Assembly: GCA_026873275.1 (NCBI GenBank)
Contig: JANTUC010000014.1
Coordinates: 186,001-250,000, forward strand
Origin: Pseudopithomyces maydicus
Lineage: Eukaryota; Ascomycota; Dothideomycetes; Pleosporales; Didymosphaeriaceae
Direction: 5' to 3'
Length of the DNA: 64,000 nt
Shown: positions 11,185 to 23,365 of the stretch, in pieces
Numbering within the stretch: the stretch's first letter is position 1
Layout: each line of letters begins with the position of its first letter
Notes under the pieces: generated by a model
What the model was told of the DNA's origin: nothing
Seen by the model: only the letters and a program-made list of their open reading frames with translations
Databases searched by the model: none
Made by a program: the position numbers and the translations under genes

Positions 11185-11816
11185 ATGTCGGAGGAATGTG
11201 TTCAGCTCATCACCTATATACGACGGAACCCTAAGTTGACGTTGGAACAATTCTACGAATATTGGGAGAAGGTTCATGGTCCGAAAGTTATCCCTGTTCT
11301 TGAGAAATACGATGTCCTGGAATACAGTCAGGTGAATTGAAAATCTCCAGTCGCCGTAACTGTGCTAATAATCATCAAGGTACATAATTCCGGAAAGGCA
11401 TATTTTGGCACGATCAGCTTTTGGCCCGGAGAGAACAAGTCTGCACCCCCACAGAACTGAGAGACTATGATGGAATTGCTTTATTCACGGTGAAATCTGT
11501 AGAAAGATTCATGGAAGCTTTTAAGGATCCCTACTTCGTCGATGTGGTATTGCCTGATGAATACATTCTGATCGATAAAGAGGGGCCTGGGGCAGGTATT
11601 GTAGCCAGTCTGCAGGGAAGATTAGTGCGTATGTTCAAAGATGGAAAGAATGCTCGCGGTGAAAAAGGAGAAGAATATGCAGACGTGTTCAAAGAGTCTG
11701 AGGAGAAGGCGAGGGTGAAGGTTCAACAGCTCCATAGCAGTGCATCAGTGCGTGTAAATGTACAGAACTATCGAGAACATCATCGTCTCAAAGCAATCAG
11801 CCAACGTAAAATATAG
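11185..11816 (+). CDS. EthD-domain (dimeric alpha-beta barrel) protein, frame broken
   Basis: The ATG at 11185 opens a segment typical of EthD proteins: TYIRRNPKLTLEQFYEYW, then VHGP and Y.QV. The intron 11332-11379 (48 nt, branch-like GCTAAT, CAAG end) leads into a VHN segment that continues the fold well. The frame then stops at the C5 run 11446-11450. One base further the reading resumes with TELRDYDGIALF and ERFMEAFKDPYF..VV.PDE, the second half of EthD. A different acceptor (11417) would give a continuous frame but would drop the expected VH. Family members occur beside polyketide and detoxification genes as small cyclase-like or degradation proteins. The C-terminal 60 residues are charged and unassigned. 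Either a one-base indel in the assembly or a recent pseudogene. Confidence 0.6.
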
Positions 11817-12166
11817 TGCAGGTCCCTTTAGCGTGCTCTGTCTCTGGGGGACAATTTCCACGTTTTTCGCGTTCGTATCCGCCTAGTGGGGTACGGAGAT
11901 GTGTGGGAAGCGGTTTTCCCTCGACAAATCCAGGCTACCGGCACCGTTCCGAGACGATCAGGCGCCAAAGAGGCGAACGATTCAAAGTGCAAGGTTTGCT
12001 CGGATGCTGCGACTGGGCATTCGGATGGTTGATGACGCTCGCAATGGGATTCCGGTCTTGGCTGTTAAGCTCAACGATATCTGTATTTTGTGATTATATA
12101 AAGCTCGCCCAGGAGACTGTGTTGTTCAGTCTTGGACTTTGTATTGTAATGTGAATAATTGACAAC
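11817..12166. other. Promoter region of the secreted alpha/beta hydrolase
   Basis: No gene is supported in these 350 bases. Frames here have no motif. A TATA element lies at 12095-12103. Confidence 0.5.
12095..12103 (+). promoter_or_regulatory. TATA box of the alpha/beta hydrolase gene
   Basis: TATATAAAG lies 64-72 bases upstream of the ATG at 12167, a typical distance for short fungal leaders. Confidence 0.55.
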
Positions 12167-13460
12167 ATGCGTTTTACTAGAGCAGTTGCTACTCTTTTTA
12201 TTCTGGGGGTTTCCTCCGCCCAAAATGCATCCATAGACATCTCCTCCAGTCTACCCTTACCATCCACCCCTCCCATCCCTCTAAATGGTAGCACACTAGT
12301 CTCCGCTGGCAATTTCAACTACTCAGGCAATATTCCTCCCATACCATGGACCACTCGCCCAGAAGTTTACGACCACAACGGCAACGCAGTGAGACATGGA
12401 CGCGCGAGACTAAACGACATACGCATGCATTACTATATCACAGGATCTGGTCCGCCACTACTTCTAATCCACGGTACACCCAAAACAAACTACTACTGGT
12501 ACAAACTCGTCCCATTACTCTCGCAGCATTTCACGATCGTCGCACCGGACTTGCGAGGTTTTGGATACACCGATAAGCCCCCGGCTGCAATGGGCTATGA
12601 CAGTCGGACACAGGCTGCCGATCTGGCGGGCTTGATGAGTCTGTTAGGTTATGACACGTTCTACGTGCACGGGGAAGACCGCAAGTATAAGATATGTTTT
12701 GTGATTCAACTATGCTAATGTATTCTAGGGGGTGCCGAATATGCCTATGCTCTATCCGCCATCTACCGTGACCGTGTTCTGAAGCTTTCCTTTAGTGAGA
12801 TGCTGCTTTCGGGCGTTTCGCTTGACAAATGGTCATACTTCACTCCTTCTAACGTAAACGCCCAGTACGAGTACGTTATTCCGGGTTGAGGTTTTCTAGA
12901 AGCTTGCTGATTCAGATAGGTTACGCGGCGTATGGCAATGGTGAGTAGAAGATATTACGAACGTTGTCGCGTTGGCTGATTGAAGAAGGCACATTCCCTT
13001 CCTGTGGATCGCAAATATCCCCGAAATGCTGATCCAAGGCAAAGAAGAAGAGTTCTGGACGTACTTCATGGAGAGTGAGTGCTATAATCCGATTTCGATA
13101 AGCAGGCAGGCAATCACGGAGTGGATCGATTCGATCAAGGCACCGGGGGGACTAAGAGGTGTCCTTGAGACTTACAGGGCGGATTTGGTCAATCGTAAGT
13201 CCAGAGAAGAAAAGAAAATGCTAATGGGCTGATGGAGAAAAGGCCAGATAAATGCAGAGCTACGACAGAATCCGCTGACGCTGCCCGTGATGACGATCGG
13301 GGCGCCGGAATTCTTCGGCCATTTGGTTAGAGAAGAGATGTTGCTTGTGGCTGATAACGTGGGACCGAGCTACATTTTCGAAGAGTGCGGTCATAGCTTG
13401 GCTTTGGAGGCGGAGGTACGGTTGGCAGATGCGCTAAAGAGATTTTTCTTGGGGGAATAA
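12167..13460 (+). CDS. Secreted alpha/beta hydrolase of epoxide hydrolase/dehalogenase type
   Basis: Model: 12167-12680, 12729-12870, 12920-12940, 12989-13194, 13243-13460; 366 residues. A signal peptide covers about residues 1-18. The oxyanion motif HGTP follows LLLI, and the nucleophile elbow reads G-E-D-R-G with Asp171 as nucleophile, as in epoxide hydrolases and haloacetate dehalogenases (G-x-D-x-G rather than G-x-S-x-G). WQWHIPFLWIANIPEMLI is the cap-region signature, and EECGHSLALE carries the catalytic His. The first intron has a GC donor (GCAAGT at 12681), and only this donor gives GEDRG in frame. Exon 3 is a 21-nt microexon that restores LRGVWQW. Substrate unknown; hydrolysis of a small epoxide or halogenated acid is inferred from the motifs. 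Confidence 0.83.
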
Positions 13461-13684
13461 GGGTCGAGAATCACTTACGAGTGTGGATCCCACTGGTACA
13501 CGTGGTTCATAGGGTGTCTTGGTCAGCGTTTGGATCAGATTCCGCGCCTTCAGTCATTGTGTCCTAGGAAAACTTAGTATTAAAATACAATCGTCTCATC
13601 GCAGAGACTCCCCCAACTTGTCCGTGCATAGATCTTACAAAAAGCAGTCTCACAGACTTCGCAATGCTTACAGAGTTCGCACAC

Positions 13685-15447
13685 TTAGGCCTCAGGAACA
13701 GGCTGACGGCCCACCTCCTCAGATCCCTCTTCCAGCTCCTCGTCGTTTCCTGGACGGGGTAGCTGCGCCATTCGGGCCACGAGGTCTTGCTGCTCAGTCA
13801 GATTAGCCGGATGCTCCTCGGTCTCTTCATTCTCGTCATTTACATCGGGCAGAGGAATCCCGGGGTGCTGCCTCTGGAATTCTTCAAGAACCCGTCCGCA
13901 GTCGGCGAGGCTCCAGTAGGGACACCACACGGGGTAGATGCAACCTTTCCAGCGAACCCAGTAAGATAGAACACCTTTCTTGTTCGTGTTCGGGTCGATT
14001 CGCTCTTTGTCGAATTCCCACGCTAGGATCTCTTGCAGGTAGGGCGTGAGATCTGCTGCTTCCCCATCTGCTCCTTGGAGTTGTTCGCGGCGTGGCTCCT
14101 CCTTCGGCTCGGTGTCGTCAGCAGTATCTTCGGCGTTAATTTCTCCGGCCGTTTTTCGTTCTGCGTCCTCCTGGGCCTCGTCTTGGTCAACTTCCAGGTG
14201 CAATTCCTCTAGGTAATCGGCTCGCTTCTTCCAATACGCCTCCGTGTCCTCTTCATGCTGTGGGAAGACATTGCAGAAGCTAGTGTTGACGTATACCTTA
14301 TCCTCATCCTTCTTCGACCATTTACCCGGTTCGTATTTCTTACCCGATCGTACGAATCGGTTCGCGGGACGGGAAGGTTTGTTATTGAGACCGACGACCT
14401 CCTGCGCAGGCATAGGCTCGAATGTGGGAAGTTTGGGCGTTGAAGGGGAAGGCGGCACTTTGAAATTGGCACGCAGGATGCTTCGAAGGGGCGACATGGT
14501 CTTGTGCGGGCTGGATTTCATGTTTGGGGATAGGCGAACGGTGTCGATGTCGGCGTCGCTGCGCATAAGGACATCCGGGTCCCATTTGACGCGCACACCG
14601 CGACGAGCCTTGCGCTTGTGCATGTCCATGAGCATTTTTTGACCGGGACGTAGAGACTTGGGAGGCGTTCCATTCTCTGCAGTCAATTCGTTTTGTGTGT
14701 TGAGCGCCTCCTGGTGAGCTAGGTGGGTGCTCGTTTCTTCAACGTAGTTGAAGCGGTCCTTTGTCGGGCATCTTCAAATATCTTCACTGCTTGTGCAGCT
14801 GTATGACCTGCCCAAGGACGACCTTTGCCGATGGATTTATTCAGAATGTCCCATGCATCCTCATTTTCCTTCGCAATTTGGTATTGTTCGTAAAGCGTCG
14901 TTGCTAAGGCCTTGCGGTAGCTCCACCTAGCCTTATCCTTCCCGCATTCGACCTTCGCTTTGTCATCAATATGAGTACTGCGAGTGAATTTCAGGATCTG
15001 GTATGTGTCGATATCCGGATCAATGTCCTCGCTTTCTAGTTGCGCTACCCAGTTCGAAACGTTCATTTGGCGATCGGAGAGAATTCGGAGGTGATATCTA
15101 ATTTCGCACGTCGGGCAGCGAGCCCGGTCATACCAAATATGGGCAGGGTGTATCAGATGGCCACATTCTCGTGCTGCCAGAGTGATGAGGCCAGACGGAA
15201 AGTAAACAGTCATGTTCGGGTTCATGACATTCTCGTCTGGTTGTTTTGATTTCCCCTTATCATCTTGAGACTCGACTTGTGTCGCGAGTACTTCTGCGGG
15301 ATTGGCATTTGACTTCAGTTCGCCTTTCATGCTGGCGGATGAAGAGGATGGAGATGCTTGTCCCGCATCTGAAGGTCCCGCGACGCTTTCTGGCTGCACT
15401 GATGTCCTGCTGAGAGAGTGCTGCACGTGATCAGCGGTACCTTCCAT
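13685..15447 (-). CDS. Chromodomain protein, apparent frame break in the middle
   Basis: Two minus-strand frames form one gene: 15447 down to about 14725, then down to the stop at 13685. The first half starts MEGTADH, has a Ser-rich low-complexity N-terminus and a C-x2-C / H-rich segment (CGHLIHPAHIWYDRARC) that may bind zinc. The second half ends with a chromodomain-like block: YLQEIL at its start, YWVRWKGC, then L..C..VLEEFQR. This fits the Y-hinge-WKG pattern of chromo folds that bind methylated histone tails. It also carries acidic, Glu-rich linkers. The second frame has no ATG near the junction, and the two frames overlap by about 50 bases at +2 offset, so one missing base (for example at the short C run, plus-strand 14766-14769) would join them. 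No legal-length intron fits. Two separate genes remain possible. Confidence 0.6.
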
Positions 15448-15922
15448 GATGGCGATGTTATTGGGGTTAGTACTTTATCTACGGTCTCACGAAATAAGAG
15501 AGTTGACTGTTCGGCAGTGTTGTGCGAGTGGTCGCGGGCAGAGAGCGTTGCGTCCGAGGCTGCGAAGTTATGGCAGGTCAGTCTTGGAGGGCGCGTTACG
15601 CTTACTAAGTGCGTTTGCAAAGAAAAGGCCCTCCGAGTCTGGCGCGTGTTATTAAGCCTCCGCCAGTGATAGTACGGACGATTCAACGGGTATCATGGGG
15701 ATTTACTTGTTTACAATGTTTCATAGATAAGCGCGGGCCCGGGTACAGTAACCAAATGGGAGCCGGAAAGATAAAAACCGCACAAGCCGTTGCCTCTGTT
15801 GACAGTAAACTGTAGATTTTGAGATTGTTATCAAAATTAGTGTGGGGTGATTGTTGATAGGCCAACTCAACCAAAAATGCCCCATGATATACGAAGTCGG
15901 TTGAAACAACAATGTCTCTCGC
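15448..15922. other. Intergenic between the tannase 3' end and the chromodomain gene start
   Basis: Both neighbours are on the minus strand, so this stretch holds the chromodomain gene promoter and the tannase 3' flank. Overlapping frames on both strands carry no motif. Confidence 0.55.
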
Positions 15923-17638
15923 TTAATTCTCCACACACTCCCAGCTCTCCACTGCCTTTGGATCGCCCTCGCCCTTGTACATGTTTCTCTTCGGGTACTT
16001 GCAGTGCGCCCTCTTGTAGTCGACTCCAGCGCTCTGCGTTCCGTTTACCCACTTAGTTCCCACAATCGTTTCTGGCGCGTTACCGTTCTCGACCCAGTCA
16101 ACTATAGCCATCAACACATTCTCACTAGGATCTGTGCTTTCGACGGATCCCAGCTGTTGACCGATGACCCCGGCACCGTCACCGCCAGAGCAGTGCCCAA
16201 GGCCAGACACGCGGAAGAAGCGGTAGAAGTCGTCCAACTCGCAAGATGAAAGGCCCATGGTCTTAGAGACATGCTCGTAGTAGCGAGGAGAGTTTTCGGA
16301 AGTAATGATGCCGTCCATCTGACCATGGTAGTGAAGGATCTTTGCTCCGCGAGCCTGAACGGCGCTCAAGTCTCCTTTGAACGTGTTGATATCGGAAGGA
16401 TTCTTGATAGCAGCATTGATATAGTCAGTATCGTTGATCGCCAATGGGTCCCAGTTCGGGTCGTTGTAGATCGCATAGCGGAACCAGTCAACGTTATAAG
16501 GGAACGGCACGCCGTTGTAGACGATGTAGGCAGCGACGCCTTCGGAGCCGGGCTGCATACGAGGATAGACCAAGGATCCATCGGCAAGCGTCAGCGGCTC
16601 GAATACCTTCTGGACGGTATCGGCCTGGAGCGCCGTCAAGCAGGAAGAAGAATTCGTGCTATCGCTACCGCAGATCAAGCCAGAAGAGTTGTACTTGCAG
16701 ATGGACGCATCTTCGAGAATACCGTCGGCATAGCCATCGAGCAAATCGCACTGCTTCATGATATCCTCGTGGATCACAGGCCACATGTTCAGAGGCACAA
16801 ATGTGTCAGAGTCAGGCGTGCCGGTGATGTTGACGAAATGTCCGCTCCACGAGGTAAGGTTGTTGAATGAAAGGGCCGGGGCTCCTGCTACGATGCCATC
16901 GAAGTCCTCGGGGAAATCTTGAGCGGACTTGAATCCTTGACGTCCACCAGTTGAGCATCCAAGGTAGTACGACTTTGTGTGTGGCGATCCGTAGAATTGC
17001 TTTGTGATCTCTTTGCCCACTACTACGTTGGTGTGGATTCTGTTGAGTTTTAGCAGGCGCTCGCACCCAAGAAGGCCAATACTAACGATCGATAGGCAAA
17101 GTCTGCAACAACCTCGGGCTGGTTGTAGAAAGCTCCTCCGCTGGTTCCATTGTGACCATTGTTCGCACCGACACTGGCAAAGCCGAGGCTCGTGGTGTAT
17201 GCCATATCGGAATAACCTACGCAGCCTGCTAGTCCTCCGTTTCCGGTTGAAAGGAAGCGACCAGTGAAGTTCGCACTGAATATTCCCAGTATCAGCAGAC
17301 AGCCAGGGTTTCACAACTTTGGGGATCACTCACGGTAGCCATGCTTCCATATTGATTCCAGAGCTATTGGACGTGGCAACGTAAAGTGCGATACGGCAAA
17401 TATCTGCAGAGACGACTTGATAAGGCGCTCCACAAGTAACATTTCTGTCCGGAATCGACACATTCTGCCCAGCAGCAACGTACTGAGAGAAATACACGCT
17501 CGCATTCTCAATCTCTAGCTTCGACGCGATGGACGAGCACTTCGACTGAAAGTCCGTCTCATACTGCCTCGACAGAAGAGGATCAGCGAACGATACGCCC
17601 GCAGTGAGGAGCAATTGAGCCCAACGATTGGCAATCAT
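15923..17638 (-). CDS. Secreted tannase/feruloyl esterase family protein
   Basis: Model on the minus strand: 17638-17334, 17275-17087, 17039-15923; 536 residues. The start at 17638 (MIANRW) is preferred because it opens directly into a signal peptide ending near VSFA. The GCSTGGRQG nucleophile block lies near residue 195, a QMDGII segment supplies the Asp, and GLGHCSGG supplies His with its neighbouring Cys. Together these form the CS-D-HC arrangement of fungal tannases and feruloyl esterases, in which the two Cys next to Ser and His are disulfide-linked. Many N-glycosylation sequons (NIT, NDT, NSS, NGT) agree with secretion. The role is hydrolysis of ester-linked phenolics in plant cell walls or tannins; the exact substrate is not readable. 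Both introns (58 and 47 nt) are standard. Confidence 0.9.
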
Positions 17639-19000
17639 GGTGAAAAAGGCCGAGAGTGTCGCACAACAACTGACGAACGGCGCATACAGAGCATCCCACC
17701 TTTTTATCACCAGGCCCAACAGGCCAATGCACCATGACACGAGTACCTGCAGGACAAGCATCTCGGTGCACCTCCAAAACCGAGATTCTCACCCAGAGAG
17801 CCAATATCAATCCTGGAGAAGAGCCGGGGCCATGCGGAGCGGAGAGACTATCCCTGACGCTAGATCCGGAGCATGTTGTCTGTGTGGTTAGATTTCCGGC
17901 AAAACTGCGGCCCGCGGTGGCAAGGCTGGCGCCAGTGGAACGGGTCCTTTACCCCATCTTCCGGGGTAGGACAACGGCAATTAAACAAACGCTCATTCCG
18001 AGAGTCAGTGAGGAGTCGTTGTTTTGCTCTGGATAAACGTATAGCCGGGAAGGTTTAACGATGCTGACAGCTAACGAGAATAAGAAGTTCACGCGATTCT
18101 GCACATGTGTGGTCGAAACGGGATGCCTGGTTCACAGACGGCCTGTTTCACGCTAGTTGATCGATAATGGCTTGAGAAACATCATGGATGACATGCATGC
18201 ACCCCAGCAAAAATGGCAGGGAGAGTTCCAGGGGAGCAAAAAGTGGGTGTTGATGCTCCTAGAACCCACTGTGTGCATGCAGTGGGTCGAGCGCGACCCG
18301 TCCAGCAGGCCTCATGACTCCTTGCTATAACGGTGCGATTGCCAGGATATCCAGGCTAGGGAGTGACATCACAGAAAAACTGAAAATGAGGCAAGTAGAT
18401 TTCGAGACAGGAGGTAGGCTCTGAGTATGAAATTGCATTCGAATGGAGGCGTCTTCGTTAGGCGGATATGCCAAGGATGAGAATACGCATGCTCTTTGGC
18501 GGGACAGTTTAATAATTGCTGAATTCATGAGGATTTGATCAAGAAAAAGAAGCAGCAGAGTGGTGGACCAGATAGGAAGCTGATATCCGCATCGAACAGA
18601 CACGGATTGTGGATCCACGGCCTCCATCAATTATCATACGACCCGAAGATTATCAACGACTCAGTGCGCCTTGGATACCCGCTCAGTCCCCTCGTATCCG
18701 CGTCTATTCCAAACCTCCCAAAGTACTCGCCATCTGTCACCCGACACTCAGGAAGCTGGACGAACTTTTCATCGGAGAAAAGTCTTCCTGGGACTGATAC
18801 GTAACACTGTCAGATTTGCAACGGGACATTTTGTATGTACCTAGAATGATTTGCGTCGAACATCACAACAAATTATCCATTTTAATCATTTGCAACATCC
18901 ACGACGACACACACGCTTCTAACCACTCAATCTACCATCTGGACACAGCAGCCGACCCCATTACGATGTTCAAAAAAAAAAGCAACAAACCAGCATCTAC
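17639..19000. other. Intergenic, promoter side of the tannase gene
   Basis: No gene is supported. Frames at 17628-18036 and 18325-18804 lack motifs and overlap each other in several phases. The complement of the first few hundred bases is the tannase upstream region. Confidence 0.5.
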
Positions 19001-19343
19001 AAGCATCCCAAAGCCTGGAAGTTTCACCTGCGCTCTTCATTTATAGCCTAGGTGGTTGCATCGTCTTGTTGTTTTGTATAATATTCTCCCTTACTTACAT
19101 GCTGACATCGCCTCTCCCGTTTCCTACCTACCCACCCCGACTCTTCATGAGCCTTATGTAAGTAGCTTATATGATAATAATCGTAAGAGATACGAAAACC
19201 ATCGAGATAAACTCTGTGTTATTTATTTACATCCATCTAAATATTTAAACGAGAGTTTGTATCAGGTCTAGAGATCGACATTTATTATCACTCAATTTTC
19301 AAATTAATTTTTTCAGTTTGATGAATCTATAGTACAGTATTAA

Positions 19344-19378
<35 letters not shown>

Positions 19379-20460
19379 AGCTACCCACTCTCAACATGAT
19401 ACAAAATAGACCCTAGCATTACCGAAAAATAAATACATTTCCAATTTATGTATATATATAGATGTATATATGTATTACTTGATTCATTTATACATCTATA
19501 CAGTCACTTATTATTCATCTGTCTAGCTACATATAGCTTTTTTCTAATTATTTTTATCAGCTTAGCTACTTAGCTGCTTATTTTCATAAAGACTAAATAT
19601 ACACACCTACCTACCTACCTACCTGTCTATCCATCTATCCATCTATCGAATATCTCCTACGACCACCTCTCTATCTGTATAAGCTATCTGCCCACTTACC
19701 ATTCATTCGCCCATTTACTATTCTATAATTATAACTATACCTAAACGTAGTCAAGTTATCCCCATCACACCACTATGACTATCATATCACCACACTCGCC
19801 CCACCCACCACATTATCAATCACCCCGACAATCTCACACTCGCATATATATATATATATATACACTTATACCTAGTTTACTTCCCTTCCCTTTAATTAAC
19901 TCTACCTCACTTTACTTTAATTTATTCTATTTTATTTTAACTTGCTGTACTTTACTTTATTTTATATATTTAATAATAAATTATTATTTTCTCTTCTATC
20001 TTCTTTTCCTTCTCTTCCCTTTCCTTTCTTTCCCCTCCCTTTCCCTCCCCTCTACCTTCCCTATACTCTCACCCATCTAATCTAATCTAATCTACTCTAT
20101 CCACCTTCTACCCTCCCTATACCATCCATCCATCTATTTATCACCTCCCCCCATCAATTATCACACCTACCATTTTCTTCCATTCATTTCATTTCATTCT
20201 ATTATTTTATTTTCTCCTTATATCAATCATCTCAACTCATCTTAACTCATCCATTGATCTCAATTCATCTCGTCAATTCATCATCAAATCCACAACACGT
20301 AAAAAGATTCGTTCGATAGAACTTATAAAGCAAGGAAAGCGTTTTTGTTTTCTAAAAGAAGAAGAAGAAAAAAAGAAGACCGTTTCTAAAAGAGAGAGAA
20401 AAGAGAAAACAGCGGACGAGAGATAGAGAGAGAGAGAAGAGGCGGGACGCATTAATCTGT
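19001..20460. repeat. Low-complexity T/C/A-rich microsatellite tract
   Basis: A long stretch of short imperfect repeats. CT dinucleotides run into TA dinucleotides at 19344-19375, CTAC tetranucleotides occur near 19606-19625, ATCC/ATCT repeats near 19630-19650, TA repeats near 19845-19861, and TCTAA near 20075-20095. It is pyrimidine-rich on the plus strand and lies downstream of the 14-3-3 gene. No coding potential. Confidence 0.75.
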
Positions 20461-20461
20461 G

Positions 20462-20500
<39 letters not shown>

Positions 20501-20508
20501 TTGTTTGG
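20459..20508. repeat. CTGT tetranucleotide microsatellite
   Basis: About ten CTGT units followed by TTGT units. It lies roughly 190 bases past the 14-3-3 stop codon and could fall within that gene's 3' UTR. Confidence 0.8.
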
Positions 20509-20629
20509 TTGTTGTGGAACAAGGGAAGGTGATGATGATGACAACAAGGTCTGGGGGGACAGGATGATTGACGAGTCTAATAGCACCCTAAAAAACCTTC
20601 CATGCCGTGGCACCAATGAGCCAGGCCTA

Positions 20630-21722
<1,093 letters not shown>

Positions 21723-21730
21723 TGTGAAGT

Positions 21731-22196
21731 CTAAAGGAAGATCTGGTGCGGTTGGTGTTAGCAGATTCGGAGCGGTTAAATGAGATGCGATGTATGACGA
21801 CGCCACGCCAAGCAGCTGCCCGTATCCAGTCGACTTCGCCGTGAGGTTGCAGAGCAAGCGGACGATGGGTGCATTTTTCCGTCGAGAGTCGCGCCAATTG
21901 CCAGCTTTGGGTGCGGCGGGCAGTCGTTCGCATGCGCTGGCAGCGGCACGCAGGTGCAGCTAGCTAGCGGTGGAGCAGAGGGGTCGCGCAGAGTTTACAC
22001 CTCCAGGGTGGGCAAAGGGTGCTCGGCGGCTGCCCAGTGCGGGAATGCGGCTCTTCTCGGCTGGCGGGATCGGCGGTGTCCTGGTGGTGATGGCACTGGC
22101 TGGTTGGGGTGGAGGGCGGCGAGGGAGCAAATTGCAGCCCGATCCGCGTGGTCGAGGAGGGGATGACGGGGCGTGGGAGCGCGGGCAGGTACTTAC
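21731..22196 (-). other. Probable 5' UTR intron of the 14-3-3 gene
   Basis: On the minus strand a perfect donor (GTAAGT, 22196-22191) and an acceptor (TTTAG, ending at 21731) bracket 466 nt. The acceptor lies only eight bases before the 14-3-3 ATG. The intron would be much longer than coding introns in this window. Evidence is splice-site sequence and position only. Confidence 0.45.
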
Positions 22197-22570
22197 GAGA
22201 GCGGTGGTGTGGGTGTTGGTGTCGGGACGGGCAGAGAGACGGGGCTGGTGAGAGGGGCGTTGGACGGTGGCAAAGGTGTGAGGAACGGGTAGCGGTGGTT
22301 ACTGAACGATACGGACGGGTGGGGAGGTTGAGGAAGGAGAGGTCAAAGTGCTTGCCAAGACTCGGCCGTGCCTACTCACAGCCCAGATCCAGAAGGGGCG
22401 CGCCTTCTCTCGCACTCGCACTTGCACTTGCGTCGATCGCAGCTGCCTGCAGAGACTGGTTGACTAGACTAGCCGCGGGCATTGGCACCCAAAGCGCAAT
22501 TGCAGAGCCACGAGAGCCATTCACCCTCTGATGGTGTGCGAGCAGCGTCGTCGCCTTGCATCGGCTTGCT

Positions 22571-22886
22571 GCCCCGCCATGCCATGCCCTGCTATGCGAC
22601 GCCATGCCCTGCTGCCACCCACGACGACGGCAGCTCCAGCCTGCATCCGCCCGCTCCGTAGCACCGTCCGTCGGTGGTGGTGGTAGCAGACGACGAGACC
22701 TCCAGTGAGTTTCGTGGGAAGAAACGGCTGCCCCGCCACGCCATGCCCTGCTATGCGACGCCATGCCCTGCTGCCACCCACGACGACAGCAGCTCCAGCC
22801 TGCATCCGCCCGCCCCGTAGCACCGTCCGTCGGTGGTGGTAGCAGACGACGAGACCTCCAGTGAGTGTCGTGGGAGGAAGAGGCTG
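22571..22886. repeat. Tandem duplication of about 158 bp
   Basis: Two adjacent near-identical copies, 22571-22729 and 22730 to about 22886. They differ by a few substitutions and loss of one GGT unit in a GGT run. Each copy itself contains the repeated string gccatgccctgct. High identity implies recent origin. It lies upstream of the 14-3-3 gene. Confidence 0.88.
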
Positions 22887-23365
22887 CTGTGCGGGGTTCC
22901 CGTTGCGTGATTCACCCAGGTCTCTGCCCACCCACCCACCACCAGCTGTAGATACGACCCGCTGCCAGCACAAACGCTACGAAATGTCTCACCTCCCTCC
23001 TCAGCCTCACCCCCAGCTGCACCATCTTCACAAGTGCCCTCAAACGCCTCGCCGCCCGTGCCTCACGCCGCTGATACCAGCCCATGTCCATCCCGTCCGT
23101 CTCAAACACGTCACATGACCATCGTTCTGCCCAAGCCCTGGAGGTCCACGGGTCGGGCACGGGTCCACGGGTCCAATCACATCACCTGACCCGCGGTCCC
23201 CCAGCCATCACATGACATGACGCAGGCGCCCCATCCTGATTCGTCCCCAAGCTCCCACCGATCCGATCATACCACCCAGCTCACCCTACCTACCTTACCT
23301 CACCTCTCATATAACCTCGTCGCCCATCCCATCCTCAATTGCCATCACCACACACCCCAGACACC

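Larger units (their letters stand above)
21723..23365. other. Divergent intergenic region, 14-3-3 and ATPase inhibitor
   Basis: GC-rich DNA between two divergent genes. It holds the probable 14-3-3 UTR intron and a tandem duplication (22571-22886). The many overlapping frames have no motifs. Confidence 0.6.

Noticed and set aside
11418..11816. Alternative EthD model using the acceptor at 11417
   Set aside because: It gives a continuous frame but loses the expected VH after Y.Q and uses an 86-nt intron with the branch point far from the acceptor. Kept only as a fallback.
16271..16870. 199-codon plus-strand frame within the tannase locus
   Set aside because: It lies antisense to the tannase catalytic exon and merely mirrors its codon bias.
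22571..22886. Possible CRISPR-like array
   Set aside because: Only two long adjacent copies without regular spacers, in a eukaryotic genome; it is a tandem duplication.
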